A DNA stretch of 60,745 bases from Erysipelotrichaceae bacterium (GTDB lineage: Bacteria; Bacillota_I; Bacilli_A; Erysipelotrichales; Coprobacillaceae). A program made the translations under genes and the position numbers. Below the pieces are notes generated by a model that was given only the letters and a program-made list of their open reading frames with translations, was not told where the DNA came from and did not search any database. Of the stretch, positions 17,523-26,674 are shown one piece after another. How positions within the stretch are numbered: the stretch's first letter is position 1; the number at the start of each line of letters is the position of its first letter. Location of the stretch: positions 1-60,745 of the forward strand of contig JAJQFG010000060.1 of the NCBI GenBank assembly GCA_021201315.1. The letters are read 5' to 3'.

Positions 17523-18313
17523 TGAAGTACATTGATATACATGGGCATTATGCCTGGAATATTGATGATGGCATACCTACTAAAGAAGATGCTTTGAAAG
17601 CTTTAAATAAAGCTAAAAACATGGGAGTTGTAGGTATTATTGCTACACCACATTTAGTTTGTGGAAAGCATAATGGTGATGATATAAATCGTTTTACAAA
17701 ACGTATAGATGAATTGGCACAACTTGGAAAAGACAATGATATAGCTGTTTTTCGAGGTGCAGAATTATTTCTTAATGACGAATATATGAGTCAATTGAAA
17801 AATAAGTGGGTTATTCCTATTGAAGGAACTAATACGCTTTTATGTGAGTTTGATGTTAGAAAAAAACATCATGAAGATGATGAATTTGAAGAAAGATTAT
17901 ACGAAGTTCGTCAAGCAGGTTATAAGGTAGTTATAGCTCATATAGAAAGATATTTTAGAGGTGGTATGGACATTGAACGAGTGGAAAATCTTGTTGATAA
18001 TGGCTATATAATTCAAGTTAATTCTACTAGTTTTTTAGGATTGCATGGTAAAACAATTCAAGAAAATGCTTATGAATTATTAAGACATAATCTGATTCAT
18101 TGTATTGCTACCGATACACATCGTGCTGATAGTGAAAGGTCACCTAATTTTGATAGAGTTTATCAATTACTAAAAAAAGAAGTAAGCGAAGACGATCTTC
18201 AAATATTAATGTATAGAAATCCTATACATATATTAAAAAATGAAAATGTTGAAACAACACATTATGTCAAAAAGGGATTATTCTCTCAATTAATGAAAAG
18301 GAGAAAAGGGTAA
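17522..18313 (+). CDS. CpsB/Wzh-type PHP-family protein-tyrosine phosphatase
   Basis: A manganese-dependent phosphatase of 263 residues that would remove phosphate from the tyrosine cluster of the neighbouring BY-kinase. Metal-binding motifs are present in order: DIHGHYAWNIDDG near 5-17, ATPH near 41, GAELF near 80, AHIERY near 140 and DTHRAD near 199. The family usually has DIHSH and AHPERY, so small substitutions exist, but all metal ligands look intact. It is cytoplasmic, without membrane segments. Start and stop codons each overlap neighbouring genes by one base. Confidence 0.87.
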   Translation: MKYIDIHGHYAWNIDDGIPTKEDALKALNKAKNMGVVGIIATPHLVCGKHNGDDINRFTKRIDELAQLGKDNDIAVFRGAELFLNDEYMSQLKNKWVIPIEGTNTLLCEFDVRKKHHEDDEFEERLYEVRQAGYKVVIAHIERYFRGGMDIERVENLVDNGYIIQVNSTSFLGLHGKTIQENAYELLRHNLIHCIATDTHRADSERSPNFDRVYQLLKKEVSEDDLQILMYRNPIHILKNENVETTHYVKKGLFSQLMKRRKG

Positions 18314-19038
18314 TGTTTAACAAAAAAACAAGAAAGCAAAAAAAAGGGTTTACCTTATTAACACAAAATGGTGATTCACAATTTGATTATGGTGAAGTTT
18401 ATAGACATATTAGGACTAATATAGAATTCTCTACAGTAGATAATGATATTTCTTCTATTGCCATCACTTCTACACAACCATTTGAATCAAAAACAACAAC
18501 TGCTTTAAATTTAGCCATTATATTTGCAGCTAAATATGAAAAAGTATTAATTATAGACTGCGATTTAAGAAAACCAAGATTACATCAATACTTGAATATT
18601 TCTAATCAAACAGGTCTAACTAACGCTTTAAGAGATTTCTCTAAATCAAATAGAATTGATCAAGAATACTTTAAAAGAATTACTGACAATTCTTTTGCAG
18701 GTTATTTAACTGTTTTGACTTCAGGTAATAAAGTACCTAATCCAAATGAAATATTAGGCTCAAATACATTCAAAAACTTTATTTCTGAACTCAAAAAATC
18801 ATACGATTTCATTATTATTGACTGCCCACCAATTTCAAATGTTAGTGATGCTGTTCCAGTTTCTTATGCAGTGGATGGGACATTATTCATTTGCTCATGC
18901 CAGGATACTAATAGAAAGGATGCCATGAACGCTTTATCAATGCTAAAACAAAGTAATGTCAATATTATTGGTACAGTTTTAACAAAAGCTGATTCATACC
19001 ATAATGGATATGGTTATGGATATGGATACAAGTACTAA
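18313..19038 (+). CDS. CpsD/BY-kinase-like tyrosine autokinase with deviant P-loop
   Basis: The 241-residue protein has the CpsD layout: a QFDYGEVYRHIRTNIEFS start, Walker A' LIIDCDLRKPRL near 78-89, Walker B FIIIDCPP near 162, and a C-terminal tyrosine cluster YGYGYGYKY that should be autophosphorylated. The Walker A loop is unusual. Where the family has PGEGKST, this one reads PFESKTT, so both glycines are replaced while the lysine and threonine remain. Activity may be altered or depend strongly on the CpsC-like partner. It lies between the phosphatase gene and an SGNH-like gene with one-base overlaps. Confidence 0.85.
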   Translation: MFNKKTRKQKKGFTLLTQNGDSQFDYGEVYRHIRTNIEFSTVDNDISSIAITSTQPFESKTTTALNLAIIFAAKYEKVLIIDCDLRKPRLHQYLNISNQTGLTNALRDFSKSNRIDQEYFKRITDNSFAGYLTVLTSGNKVPNPNEILGSNTFKNFISELKKSYDFIIIDCPPISNVSDAVPVSYAVDGTLFICSCQDTNRKDAMNALSMLKQSNVNIIGTVLTKADSYHNGYGYGYGYKY

Positions 19039-20024
19039 TGAAAACTCATAAATTATTGACAGGATTTATTATTGTTGTATTGGTTGGTATTTTAGGTTTT
19101 TTGACAGCTTATCATTATTTTGGTTATGATTTATTGTTTTCAAATGATGAGGAACAAACTGAAGAAGTAAGTAGTGTTGAAGAGGAAGCAGAAACAAAAG
19201 AAGAAACCGTAGAAGAAACAGTGACAAACTCTAATGCTAGGATTATATGTATTGGTGATAGTCAAACAGTCATGAATAATGGATATCCTACTAAATTAGA
19301 AGATGAGATTGATTTAAAGATTTCAACATTTGGTGGTAAAGAACTTACATCGAGGGATATAGCTGCAAGACTTAACGCTTATCCTCTTTATATTAAAGGG
19401 ATAAGTATACCTGAAGATACAAGTGCAGTATCTATAGAACTTTATAACAATAATGGCTCTACAAGCACTTTGTTACAAAGTGATAGTTCATCTATTCCTA
19501 CATGTACAATTGATGGTATTGAAGGTACTATAAAGTATAGTAATGGATCTTATACATTTACTAGATCTAGTGCTGGTGAAGCGAAGACAATTGAAGGTAC
19601 AGCACATGTAGAATTTACTAAGCAGGATATTAATGAAGAAGATATTGTTATATTTTTAATGGGTAATTATGATGATGAAGATGAATATTTTTCTGAAAAT
19701 CTTATTACTTTTTATAACAATATTATTGATGAATATGATATTAAAAATTATATTATTATTGGATTAACTACTAGAAATGATAGTGATGAAGCTAATGAAG
19801 CTTTAGAAAAGGAATTTAAAGATCATTTCTTAGATTTTAAATCTTATTTATTATCTGATGGGTTAGAAGGCATTGATTTATCAGATGAAGATAATGAGGC
19901 TATTGAAGATGGTGAAGTACCACCATGTTTCTTAAGTGATGATATCAATGGTAATTCTACTTTCAATACATTATTGGCAAAACAATTAGTTGAAAAAACG
20001 CAAACATTAGAATATATCGATTAA
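19038..20024 (+). CDS. Membrane-anchored SGNH/GDSL-like protein
   Basis: Residues 8-27 form a membrane anchor, about 37-64 an acidic linker, and the remainder an extracellular domain (328 residues in total). Residues 73-77 read GDSQT, which matches block I of SGNH hydrolases with Ser75 as possible nucleophile. Gly99 and LMGNYD fit blocks II and III. In the last block the usual DxxH reads DDIN, so the catalytic histidine seems to be Asn. It is the last gene of the phosphorelay operon. It may be a polymer acyl- or deacylase, or a non-catalytic derivative that binds glycan. The assignment rests on short motifs. Confidence 0.6.
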   Translation: MKTHKLLTGFIIVVLVGILGFLTAYHYFGYDLLFSNDEEQTEEVSSVEEEAETKEETVEETVTNSNARIICIGDSQTVMNNGYPTKLEDEIDLKISTFGGKELTSRDIAARLNAYPLYIKGISIPEDTSAVSIELYNNNGSTSTLLQSDSSSIPTCTIDGIEGTIKYSNGSYTFTRSSAGEAKTIEGTAHVEFTKQDINEEDIVIFLMGNYDDEDEYFSENLITFYNNIIDEYDIKNYIIIGLTTRNDSDEANEALEKEFKDHFLDFKSYLLSDGLEGIDLSDEDNEAIEDGEVPPCFLSDDINGNSTFNTLLAKQLVEKTQTLEYID

Positions 20025-20055
20025 GCAGGATAGTAAGCTATCTTGCTTTTGTTTT
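20024..20055 (+). terminator. Terminator of the LCP-phosphorelay operon
   Basis: AGCAGGATAG (20024-20033) pairs with CTATCTTGCT (20038-20047) around TAAG, followed by TTTGTTTTAT. No glycosyltransferase gene intervenes. Confidence 0.85.
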
Positions 20056-20093
20056 ATAAAAAAATAATTCATTCTTTTTTTGAACTAGTTTTA

Positions 20094-20102
20094 TGATATA
20101 AT
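20094..20102 (+). promoter_or_regulatory. Extended -10 element before the SNF2 gene
   Basis: TGATATAAT is a perfect TATAAT with the TGn extension. The -35 region is only T-rich, which an extended -10 can compensate for. Confidence 0.5.
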
Positions 20103-20122
20103 AAATTACTAGGGGTGAGCTT

Positions 20123-23100
20123 ATGCATATTCAAGATCGTGAAATAAGAAGAATAGTTAATGATGAAAAAGAATATCGTTTTGGGCGTATTATGGATATT
20201 TCACAATTATTGGAGAGAATGACGATTTCATTAGACGAATCTAGTCAATGTGTGAGAGTTAATGCTAGAGTTAATGATGGCCGTAATAAATATGTTACAT
20301 CTATGAAAATCAATGCTGATGGTGAAATTATACAATATTCATGTACGTGTGGTGTTAACGGATGTCGTCATGAGGCTGCTATATTACTTTATTTAAGAAA
20401 ACAAAACATTGATCATTTTCCTTATTTCTATGAAAAAGCACCTGAAGTATCCAAATACCAACAACTTCAACAAATAGAAGAAAATAGAAAGCAACGTATT
20501 CTTACAAAAAAACAACAAGAAGCCAATGATCTTATCTCATTATATAAGGATCAATTAGTAAGAGATTCCTTAGTACCATTGTCAAGTAAACAATATCAAC
20601 TAAAAACATATATTAAACAAAACAATGATTCTTTATTAATGACACTGCGTGTAATCAATAATAATCAAGGCTATATAGTAAAAAATATAGAAACATTTTT
20701 AAATGCCATTGAACATCATGAAAACCTTAAATATGGTAAGAATTTTGAATTTATTCATAGTTATGATGCATTTGATGAAGATTCTAAAGAAATAATTAAT
20801 TTTACAAAAGAGTGCTTTCTAAAAAATCAGTTAATACAAACTGGTGTTATTAAAAGCCTTATCATTAATGATCATCATATGGATGAATTCTTTGATATGA
20901 TGAATAGTCTACCTTCAACTTATAGTGATATAGCATTTGATAAGCGTTATATGCAAATACCATTAGATTTACATCAAGAAAATAATAATTATATTTTAGA
21001 TTTTAAAGAATACCAAAATATTGAAAATATGCTTATGTCATCTAACTATTTATATAGTTTAGAAAATGATATTTTATATCGTTATGAATTTCATGAACCT
21101 CAAAAAACATTAACTTTTATCAAAAAACTGATGGATATTAGAGGTGGTTTATATATCAGTAAGGAATCTTTGAATGATTTTTATAAATATATTTTAGTTG
21201 ATTTAATGGAAGATATATCATTAAATACTGATATATTTAATGATTATCATCAAGAAAATATGATTAATCTTTATGGTGATATGACAAACGATGGACAAAT
21301 ATGTTTACAGATTGAATATATTTATGATGATGGTTTGGCTTATGGGTTTGATGATAATGATCATAAATCAAAAGAAGCGGATCTTATTGAAGATTATATT
21401 AAACCTTATATAGAGGATATTGAAGATCATATTATTTATTTACAATATGATCATGAATTCTCTTATCAGTTTATTAAAGAAGGATTACCTTATTTATCAA
21501 ATTATTGTACGATATATGTTAGTGATGCACTTAAGGATATTTCTAAGAATCAGCCATTGGATATTGAAATAGGAGTTCGTATTAGTAATGGTTTATTGTC
21601 TATTCAAATAGATAGTGTTAATGTTCAAAAAGAAGAATTAATGGATATTTTAAAAGCTTATAAGAAGAAACGTAAATTTTATAAGTTAAAAGATGGTAAA
21701 ATATTGTCATTAGAAAATAATGAATTGAGTGAATTAGAAGCATTAACAGATTCATTACATTTAAAAAATTTAGATTTAACAAATGGAGAAATACAAGTCC
21801 CAACATATCGTTTATTTGAATTAGATCATTTAATGTCACAAGATTCTTCTTTACATTTTTCTAGATCACAACAATTTGATCAATGGTTAAATGATTTATC
21901 ATTAAAACAAACCCATTTTGATGTACCAAAACGTTATGAATCTATTTTAAGAGAGTATCAGATTGAAGGTTATCAATGGTTAAGAATGATGGAACAATAT
22001 GGTTTTGGTGGTATTTTAGCTGATGATATGGGGTTAGGAAAGACTTTACAGATGATTGTTTATTTTGATTCTTTAAAAGATGCTGGTGTTCATTTGGTAA
22101 TTACCCCTGCCAGTCTATTGTTGAATTGGGCTGATGAAATAGAGAAGTTTTCCAAGGATTTAAAATATTTATGTATTTATGGTACTAAAGCTAAACGTGA
22201 AGAACTAATTCAAACAATCAATGACTACCAGATTGTCATAACATCTTATGACTATATGCGTCGTGATATTGATCTATATCAAAACTATCAATTTCATACA
22301 ATCGTCATAGATGAAGCACAATACATTAAAAATCCAAAAACAAGAAATGCATTAACAGTTAAGATGCTTAAAGCAAAACAACGCTTTGCTTTAACAGGTA
22401 CACCTATTGAAAATTCATTATCAGAATTATGGTCTATTTTTGATTTTTTGATGCCTTATTATCTATATAATTATCATTATTTCATGAATAACTATGAAAA
22501 ACCAATTATTAATGAACATGATGAAGAAAAACAGTCACAATTAAAAAATATGATATCGCCATTTGTTTTAAGAAGAAACAAAACAGATGTTTTAAAAGAA
22601 TTACCAGAAAAAATAGAACAAACACTTTATTTGCAATTTAATGAAGAAGAAGAAAAACTCTATTTAGCGTCTCTTGTTCAAGCTAATCAATCATTGCATG
22701 AAAAACTTAATATGCCTCATGTTGGCCAAGTAGAAATATTAGCATTACTGACACGACTTAGACAACTATGTCAAGATCCACGCTTGCTTTATGAAGATAT
22801 TGATGAACCTTCATCAAAAATGAAAGGATGCATGGAATTGATTCATTCATTAGAAAATAGTCATAAGAAAATATTATTGTTTTCTTCATTTACTTCAGTA
22901 TTAGAATTATTAGAAGAACAATGTCAAAAAGAACATGTTTCTTATTATTTATTAGAAGGATCAGTATCTAAAATAAAACGTAAAAAAATGATAGATGCTT
23001 TTCAAAATGATGATACAACACTGTTTTTAATATCATTAAAAGCAGGAGGCTCAGGATTAAATCTAACCAGTGCTCAAGCTGTCATACATTATGATCCATG

Positions 23101-23323
23101 GTGGAATATGTCAGCTAAAAATCAAGCAACTGATAGAGCTTATCGTATTGGGCAAAATCAAAATGTTCAAGTGTTTTCATTGATTATGAAAAATAGTATT
23201 GAAGAAAAAATTATGGATTTACAAAGTCAAAAGAAAGATTTGGCTGATACATTTGTAGAAGGTAATGATGGTACACTATCTTCTATGAGTATTGATGATA
23301 TCAAAGCGTTGTTTGAAATATAG
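20123..23323 (+). CDS. SNF2-family helicase-like ATPase with SWIM zinc finger
   Basis: The 1066-residue protein starts with a SWIM zinc finger (Cys74, Cys76, Cys81, His83). After a long middle region it has a complete SNF2 motor: ADDMGLGKTLQ (motif I, near 632), IDEAQYIKN (motif II, near 729), ALTGTPIENS (motif III), SLKAGGSGLNLT (motif V) and DRAYRIGQNQ (motif VI). Bacterial SWIM-SNF2 proteins of this size are common in Firmicutes and are thought to remodel protein-DNA or RNA polymerase complexes; the substrate is not known. The gene stands alone, with terminators on both sides and a strong extended -10 upstream. GGGGTGAGC precedes the ATG. Confidence 0.9.
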   Translation: MHIQDREIRRIVNDEKEYRFGRIMDISQLLERMTISLDESSQCVRVNARVNDGRNKYVTSMKINADGEIIQYSCTCGVNGCRHEAAILLYLRKQNIDHFPYFYEKAPEVSKYQQLQQIEENRKQRILTKKQQEANDLISLYKDQLVRDSLVPLSSKQYQLKTYIKQNNDSLLMTLRVINNNQGYIVKNIETFLNAIEHHENLKYGKNFEFIHSYDAFDEDSKEIINFTKECFLKNQLIQTGVIKSLIINDHHMDEFFDMMNSLPSTYSDIAFDKRYMQIPLDLHQENNNYILDFKEYQNIENMLMSSNYLYSLENDILYRYEFHEPQKTLTFIKKLMDIRGGLYISKESLNDFYKYILVDLMEDISLNTDIFNDYHQENMINLYGDMTNDGQICLQIEYIYDDGLAYGFDDNDHKSKEADLIEDYIKPYIEDIEDHIIYLQYDHEFSYQFIKEGLPYLSNYCTIYVSDALKDISKNQPLDIEIGVRISNGLLSIQIDSVNVQKEELMDILKAYKKKRKFYKLKDGKILSLENNELSELEALTDSLHLKNLDLTNGEIQVPTYRLFELDHLMSQDSSLHFSRSQQFDQWLNDLSLKQTHFDVPKRYESILREYQIEGYQWLRMMEQYGFGGILADDMGLGKTLQMIVYFDSLKDAGVHLVITPASLLLNWADEIEKFSKDLKYLCIYGTKAKREELIQTINDYQIVITSYDYMRRDIDLYQNYQFHTIVIDEAQYIKNPKTRNALTVKMLKAKQRFALTGTPIENSLSELWSIFDFLMPYYLYNYHYFMNNYEKPIINEHDEEKQSQLKNMISPFVLRRNKTDVLKELPEKIEQTLYLQFNEEEEKLYLASLVQANQSLHEKLNMPHVGQVEILALLTRLRQLCQDPRLLYEDIDEPSSKMKGCMELIHSLENSHKKILLFSSFTSVLELLEEQCQKEHVSYYLLEGSVSKIKRKKMIDAFQNDDTTLFLISLKAGGSGLNLTSAQAVIHYDPWWNMSAKNQATDRAYRIGQNQNVQVFSLIMKNSIEEKIMDLQSQKKDLADTFVEGNDGTLSSMSIDDIKALFEI

Positions 23324-23348
23324 GAAATACGTTAGGTATTTCCTTTTT
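23323..23348 (+). terminator. Terminator of the SNF2 gene
   Basis: GGAAATAC (23323-23330) pairs with GTATTTCC (23336-23343) around GTTAG, followed by five T. Confidence 0.82.
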
Positions 23349-23352
23349 ATAT

Positions 23353-23376
23353 AAAAAAGAATGCATTTTTGCATTC
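23353..23376 (-). terminator. Terminator of punA (minus strand)
   Basis: GAATGC (23359-23364) and GCATTC (23371-23376) form the stem; on the minus strand a run of six T follows. It directly abuts the punA stop. Confidence 0.8.
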
Positions 23377-24189
23377 TTACATTTCACTAATGATTTCTTT
23401 TACAAGTTTGACCAAATCTTCTTCAGCCCTGTCAGCTGCTTCCATTACTTCTTTATGATCCAATTGATTGATAGATAAGCCAGCAGCTTTATTTGTAACA
23501 AGAGAAATACCTAAAGTTGTCATACCTGAATGTCTAGCAACGATTGCTTCAGGAACTGTTGACATACCACACATATCTCCACCCATTGCCTTAAACGCTC
23601 TAATTTCTGCAGGTGTTTCAAACATCGGTCCCTTAAAGAAACAATAAACGCCTTCTTTTAAATTAACGTTTACTTTTTTAGCAGCATGATAAGCAATATC
23701 TCGCAATTCTTTAGAATAAACTTCAGTCATATCTTTAAAACGAGGTCCAAATTCATCTAAATTAGGACCACGAAGTGGACTAGGCGCAAATAAACCAATA
23801 TGATCACTAATCAAAGTAATTTGTCCTGGATTCAAATCTTCTCTAATACCACCACAAGCATTCGTAACAAATAAATACTTAATACCTAGCTTCGCAAATA
23901 CACGAATTGGTAAAGTCACAACATCCATATCATGACCTTCATAATAATGAAAACGTCCTTTCATGGCACAAACAGTTTTACCAGATATTTTACCAATATA
24001 AAGTTTTCCTTCGTGTCCTGGCACGGTTGAAATAGGAAAACCTGGAATATCTTTATAGTCAATAATAACAGGATTTTCAATTTCATTAGCTAAAGGTCCA
24101 AGTCCAGATCCTAAGATAATGGCAATATCAATAGGATGACTATATTTAGAATATATATATTCATAAGCTTGATTAATTGTTGTATACAT
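23377..24189 (-). CDS. punA: Purine-nucleoside phosphorylase (PunA-type, trimeric class)
   Basis: This enzyme splits inosine or guanosine with phosphate into the base and ribose-1-phosphate in purine salvage. At 270 residues it has the length of the trimeric PNP class. Motifs include ILGSGLGPLA near 25, the phosphate-binding VPGHEGKLYIG, KGRFHYYEGH near 78, TNACGGI near 112, MFETPAEIRA near 190 and GMSTVPEAIVARH near 208. AGGAGG lies 10 bases before the ATG. The gene is downstream of the ferritin gene in the same orientation, but a terminator separates them. Confidence 0.93.
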   Translation of the reverse strand: MYTTINQAYEYIYSKYSHPIDIAIILGSGLGPLANEIENPVIIDYKDIPGFPISTVPGHEGKLYIGKISGKTVCAMKGRFHYYEGHDMDVVTLPIRVFAKLGIKYLFVTNACGGIREDLNPGQITLISDHIGLFAPSPLRGPNLDEFGPRFKDMTEVYSKELRDIAYHAAKKVNVNLKEGVYCFFKGPMFETPAEIRAFKAMGGDMCGMSTVPEAIVARHSGMTTLGISLVTNKAAGLSINQLDHKEVMEAADRAEEDLVKLVKEIISEM

Positions 24190-24223
24190 TTTTCTTTCCT
24201 CCTAGGCTATTATAGCATAAGAA

Positions 24224-24244
24224 AAAAGCGTTTAAAACGCTTTT
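24224..24244 (-). terminator. Terminator after the ferritin gene (minus strand)
   Basis: AAAAGCGTT (24224-24232) pairs with AACGCTTTT (24236-24244) around a 3-nt loop; on the minus strand it is followed by TTCTT. Confidence 0.72.
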
Positions 24245-24767
24245 ATTCATCGGTTGTTCCTAAAATAGATGCTTGTGTATATGTTCTAGTAGCTAATTCA
24301 CTATCTAATGAATAAAGTGATTGTGGATCATGTCCAAATAATTCAAACTTTGTTAATAAATCATTTGCATTCACTTCTTCTTCACCTTGTTCATCTACGT
24401 ACCAATCCAAGAACTTCATCGTTCTAAAATCCTTTTCTTCATAAGCAGCACCATAAATATTATGAATCAAGCTTGTAACATATTTTTCATGTTCTAAACC
24501 ATATTTTAATGGATCATCTAAATTAACCAATTCTTTATCAGGTTTAGCAATTGCTGATAATGTAACAACATAATCATTATCCTGTAAATATCTTAATATA
24601 CCAATCGCATGATCCATTTCTTCTTTAGCTTGAATATCATACCAATTAGCATAACCATCTAATCCTTTTCTCTCATAAAAATTCGCAAAATCCAAATATA
24701 AATATGCAGAATACATTTCTTTATTAATTTGATCATTCAATAAATTTCCAACTTTTTCACTTAACAT
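24243..24767 (-). CDS. ftnA: Non-haem ferritin
   Basis: A 174-residue four-helix bundle iron-storage protein. The ferroxidase ligands can be matched: Glu17 (NKEMYSAY), Glu50 and His53 (EEMDHA), Glu94 (LEHEKY) and the EQGEEE motif near 127. It starts MLSEKVGNLLNDQ, as bacterial FtnA proteins do. It should assemble into 24-mers that oxidise and store iron in the cytoplasm. AGGAGG is 9 bases before the ATG. The palindrome TTAACATGTTAA (24761-24772) overlaps the start codon. No recognisable Fur box is visible near the promoter. Confidence 0.94.
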   Translation of the reverse strand: MLSEKVGNLLNDQINKEMYSAYLYLDFANFYERKGLDGYANWYDIQAKEEMDHAIGILRYLQDNDYVVTLSAIAKPDKELVNLDDPLKYGLEHEKYVTSLIHNIYGAAYEEKDFRTMKFLDWYVDEQGEEEVNANDLLTKFELFGHDPQSLYSLDSELATRTYTQASILGTTDE

Positions 24768-24789
24768 GTTAACTACCTCCTATAATTGT

Positions 24790-24818
24790 ATTATACATAT
24801 TATTAACCTTTAAGACAA
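24790..24818 (-). promoter_or_regulatory. Predicted promoter of the ferritin gene
   Basis: On the minus strand TTGTCT (24818-24813), 17-bp spacer, TATAAT (24795-24790). The spacing is ideal and the site lies about 20 bp before the start codon. Confidence 0.7.
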
Positions 24819-24873
24819 ATCATATGCTTTAAAATATTGTTGGTATTTGATACAATATGAATAGGTGATGATT

Positions 24874-26133
24874 ATGGGATTTAAAGAAGATTTTAAACTT
24901 CAATCAAATGAATTATTAGAAAAACGTGTTATGCGTGATGCCATTCATGATTATATACGTGTTGATCATTTGATTATATGGCGTTTGATAAATGCTCAAG
25001 AAGTGCAACGCCTTAGAAGAATTAAACAATTAGGTGGTACACATCAAGTTTTTCAAAGTGCTGAACATTCACGCTTTGTTCATTCTTTAGGTGTTTATCA
25101 AACCGTTAGACGTATGTTAGAAACTGAATGCTTAGATCATTATTTGAGTGATTATGATAAGCTATGTGTGATGATTGCAGGGTTACTTCATGATATCGGT
25201 CATGGTCCTTTTTCGCATTCTTTTGAAGGTGTTTTTCATGATAATCATGAAGATATGACAGTTCGTCTTATTTTAGAAGATAGTGAAGTTCATGATATAT
25301 TGGTTGATTTTTATGAAGAACTGCCTTATGACGTGGCCTCTATCATTCAACATTCGCATCCAAACCAAGCTTTAATACAAATGATATCTAGTCAATTAGA
25401 TGCTGATAGAATGGATTATCTACTTAGAGATTCATATATGAGTGGAACCACTTATGGTCAATTTGATATGTCTAGAATACTACGTACTATGCGTATTAAA
25501 GATGATCATATTGTATATAAAGAATCAGGTGTTCAAGCTATTGAAAACTATATATTAGCTCGTTATCATATGTATTGGCAGGTTTATTATCATCCTACAG
25601 CAAGAAGCTATGAACATCTATTTCAAAGTATTTTCTTAAGAGTCAAAGACCTTTATCATCAACATTATATCTTTAAAACAAATATGAAATATATTTTACC
25701 ATTCTTAGAAAATAAAGAAACCAATACGGATTTTACCAATCTTGATGAATCGGTTATCTTATATTATTTTAGAGAATTTTCTAAAGAAGATGATGCTATT
25801 TTAAAAGATTTATCATTACGCTTTCTAAATAGAAGATTGTTTAAATATGTGGATTTTGATGATATACAAGAAGTAGAAGAAATCAAAAACATGGCGATAA
25901 AACATGGTTACGATCCACGTTATTATATTATCACTGATAATCAAAAACAAATTCCTTATCTTCATTATGGAGATAACTTTAATGAAATAGAAATCTTAGA
26001 TCGTCATAACCAATTATCACCATTACCATTAAAGTCTGAAATTGTATCAGCTATACTCAATTCTAAAAATTATAAATCTGACCAAAAAGTATTTTTTCCA
26101 AAGGAGCTTAAAGATGACATATCAATTTTATGA
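24874..26133 (+). CDS. HD-domain phosphohydrolase (YwfO-like, dNTPase family)
   Basis: A 419-residue metal-dependent phosphohydrolase related to dNTP triphosphohydrolases. Motifs are VMRDAIHDYI near the N-terminus, RLRRIKQLG (substrate contact), SRFVHSLGVY (first metal His), LLHDIGHGPFSHSFEG (the HD pair) and LDADRMDYLLRDS. All five belong to this family. The ATG at 24874 is chosen because TAGGTG is six bases upstream; a GTG at 24865 overlaps that site. The end overlaps the acetyltransferase start by 20 bp. The likely role is nucleotide-pool control. Confidence 0.87.
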   Translation: MGFKEDFKLQSNELLEKRVMRDAIHDYIRVDHLIIWRLINAQEVQRLRRIKQLGGTHQVFQSAEHSRFVHSLGVYQTVRRMLETECLDHYLSDYDKLCVMIAGLLHDIGHGPFSHSFEGVFHDNHEDMTVRLILEDSEVHDILVDFYEELPYDVASIIQHSHPNQALIQMISSQLDADRMDYLLRDSYMSGTTYGQFDMSRILRTMRIKDDHIVYKESGVQAIENYILARYHMYWQVYYHPTARSYEHLFQSIFLRVKDLYHQHYIFKTNMKYILPFLENKETNTDFTNLDESVILYYFREFSKEDDAILKDLSLRFLNRRLFKYVDFDDIQEVEEIKNMAIKHGYDPRYYIITDNQKQIPYLHYGDNFNEIEILDRHNQLSPLPLKSEIVSAILNSKNYKSDQKVFFPKELKDDISIL

Positions 26134-26527
26134 ACAATTACCTCAAGAAGCTAAAATGATAAGAGAAGAAGTGTTTGTGAAGGAGCAAGGATTTCAAGTA
26201 GAATTTGATGATATGGATCATCATTGTTTACATTTGGTACTATATAAAGATCATCAACCTGTAGGATGCGCTCGTATGTATGATGATCATCATCAGATGA
26301 TATTAGGTAGAATTGCTGTCTTAAAAGCATATCGTCATTTGCATCTTGGCTCTCAAATTCTAGAAATTTTAGAAAATAAAGCTAAGGAATTAGGATATCA
26401 TACAGTTTATTTATCAGCACAAGTACGTGCAAGTGATTTTTATTTAAAAAATGGTTATATAAGATATGGTGAAGAATATCTTGATGAATATTGTCCTCAT
26501 TGTCATATGAAAAAAGATATTGAATGA
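26114..26527 (+). CDS. GNAT-family N-acetyltransferase (ElaA/YjcF-like)
   Basis: A 137-residue acetyl-CoA-dependent acetyltransferase. The pattern IREEVFVKEQGF near the start, VGCARMY and LGRIAVLKAYRHLHLGSQI (the acetyl-CoA pyrophosphate loop) match the ElaA/YjcF-like group. YLKNGYIRYGEEYLDEYCPH gives the standard C-terminal strand, ending in a CPHCH motif. AAGGAG is 7 bases before the ATG at 26114, inside the end of the HD gene, so translation is coupled. The acetylated substrate is not known. Confidence 0.83.
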   Translation: MTYQFYEQLPQEAKMIREEVFVKEQGFQVEFDDMDHHCLHLVLYKDHQPVGCARMYDDHHQMILGRIAVLKAYRHLHLGSQILEILENKAKELGYHTVYLSAQVRASDFYLKNGYIRYGEEYLDEYCPHCHMKKDIE

Positions 26528-26630
26528 TTATATAAAATGTATAATATTATGCAAATTATTAGAAGAAATATAAATTTGATACTTGTTATTGATGATTAGT
26601 TTCTTTGTTGTTTTTATACAAAACAATATT

Positions 26631-26655
26631 AAAAAACAGCAGGTTGCTGTTTTTT
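26631..26655. terminator. Bidirectional terminator between the GNAT and ACP-like genes
   Basis: AAAAAACAGCA (26631-26641) and TGCTGTTTTTT (26645-26655) form an 11-bp stem with loop GGT. Its A/T arms act as T tracts on either strand. It serves two convergent genes. Confidence 0.8.
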
Positions 26656-26674
26656 ATCTTTTATAATGTTATTG

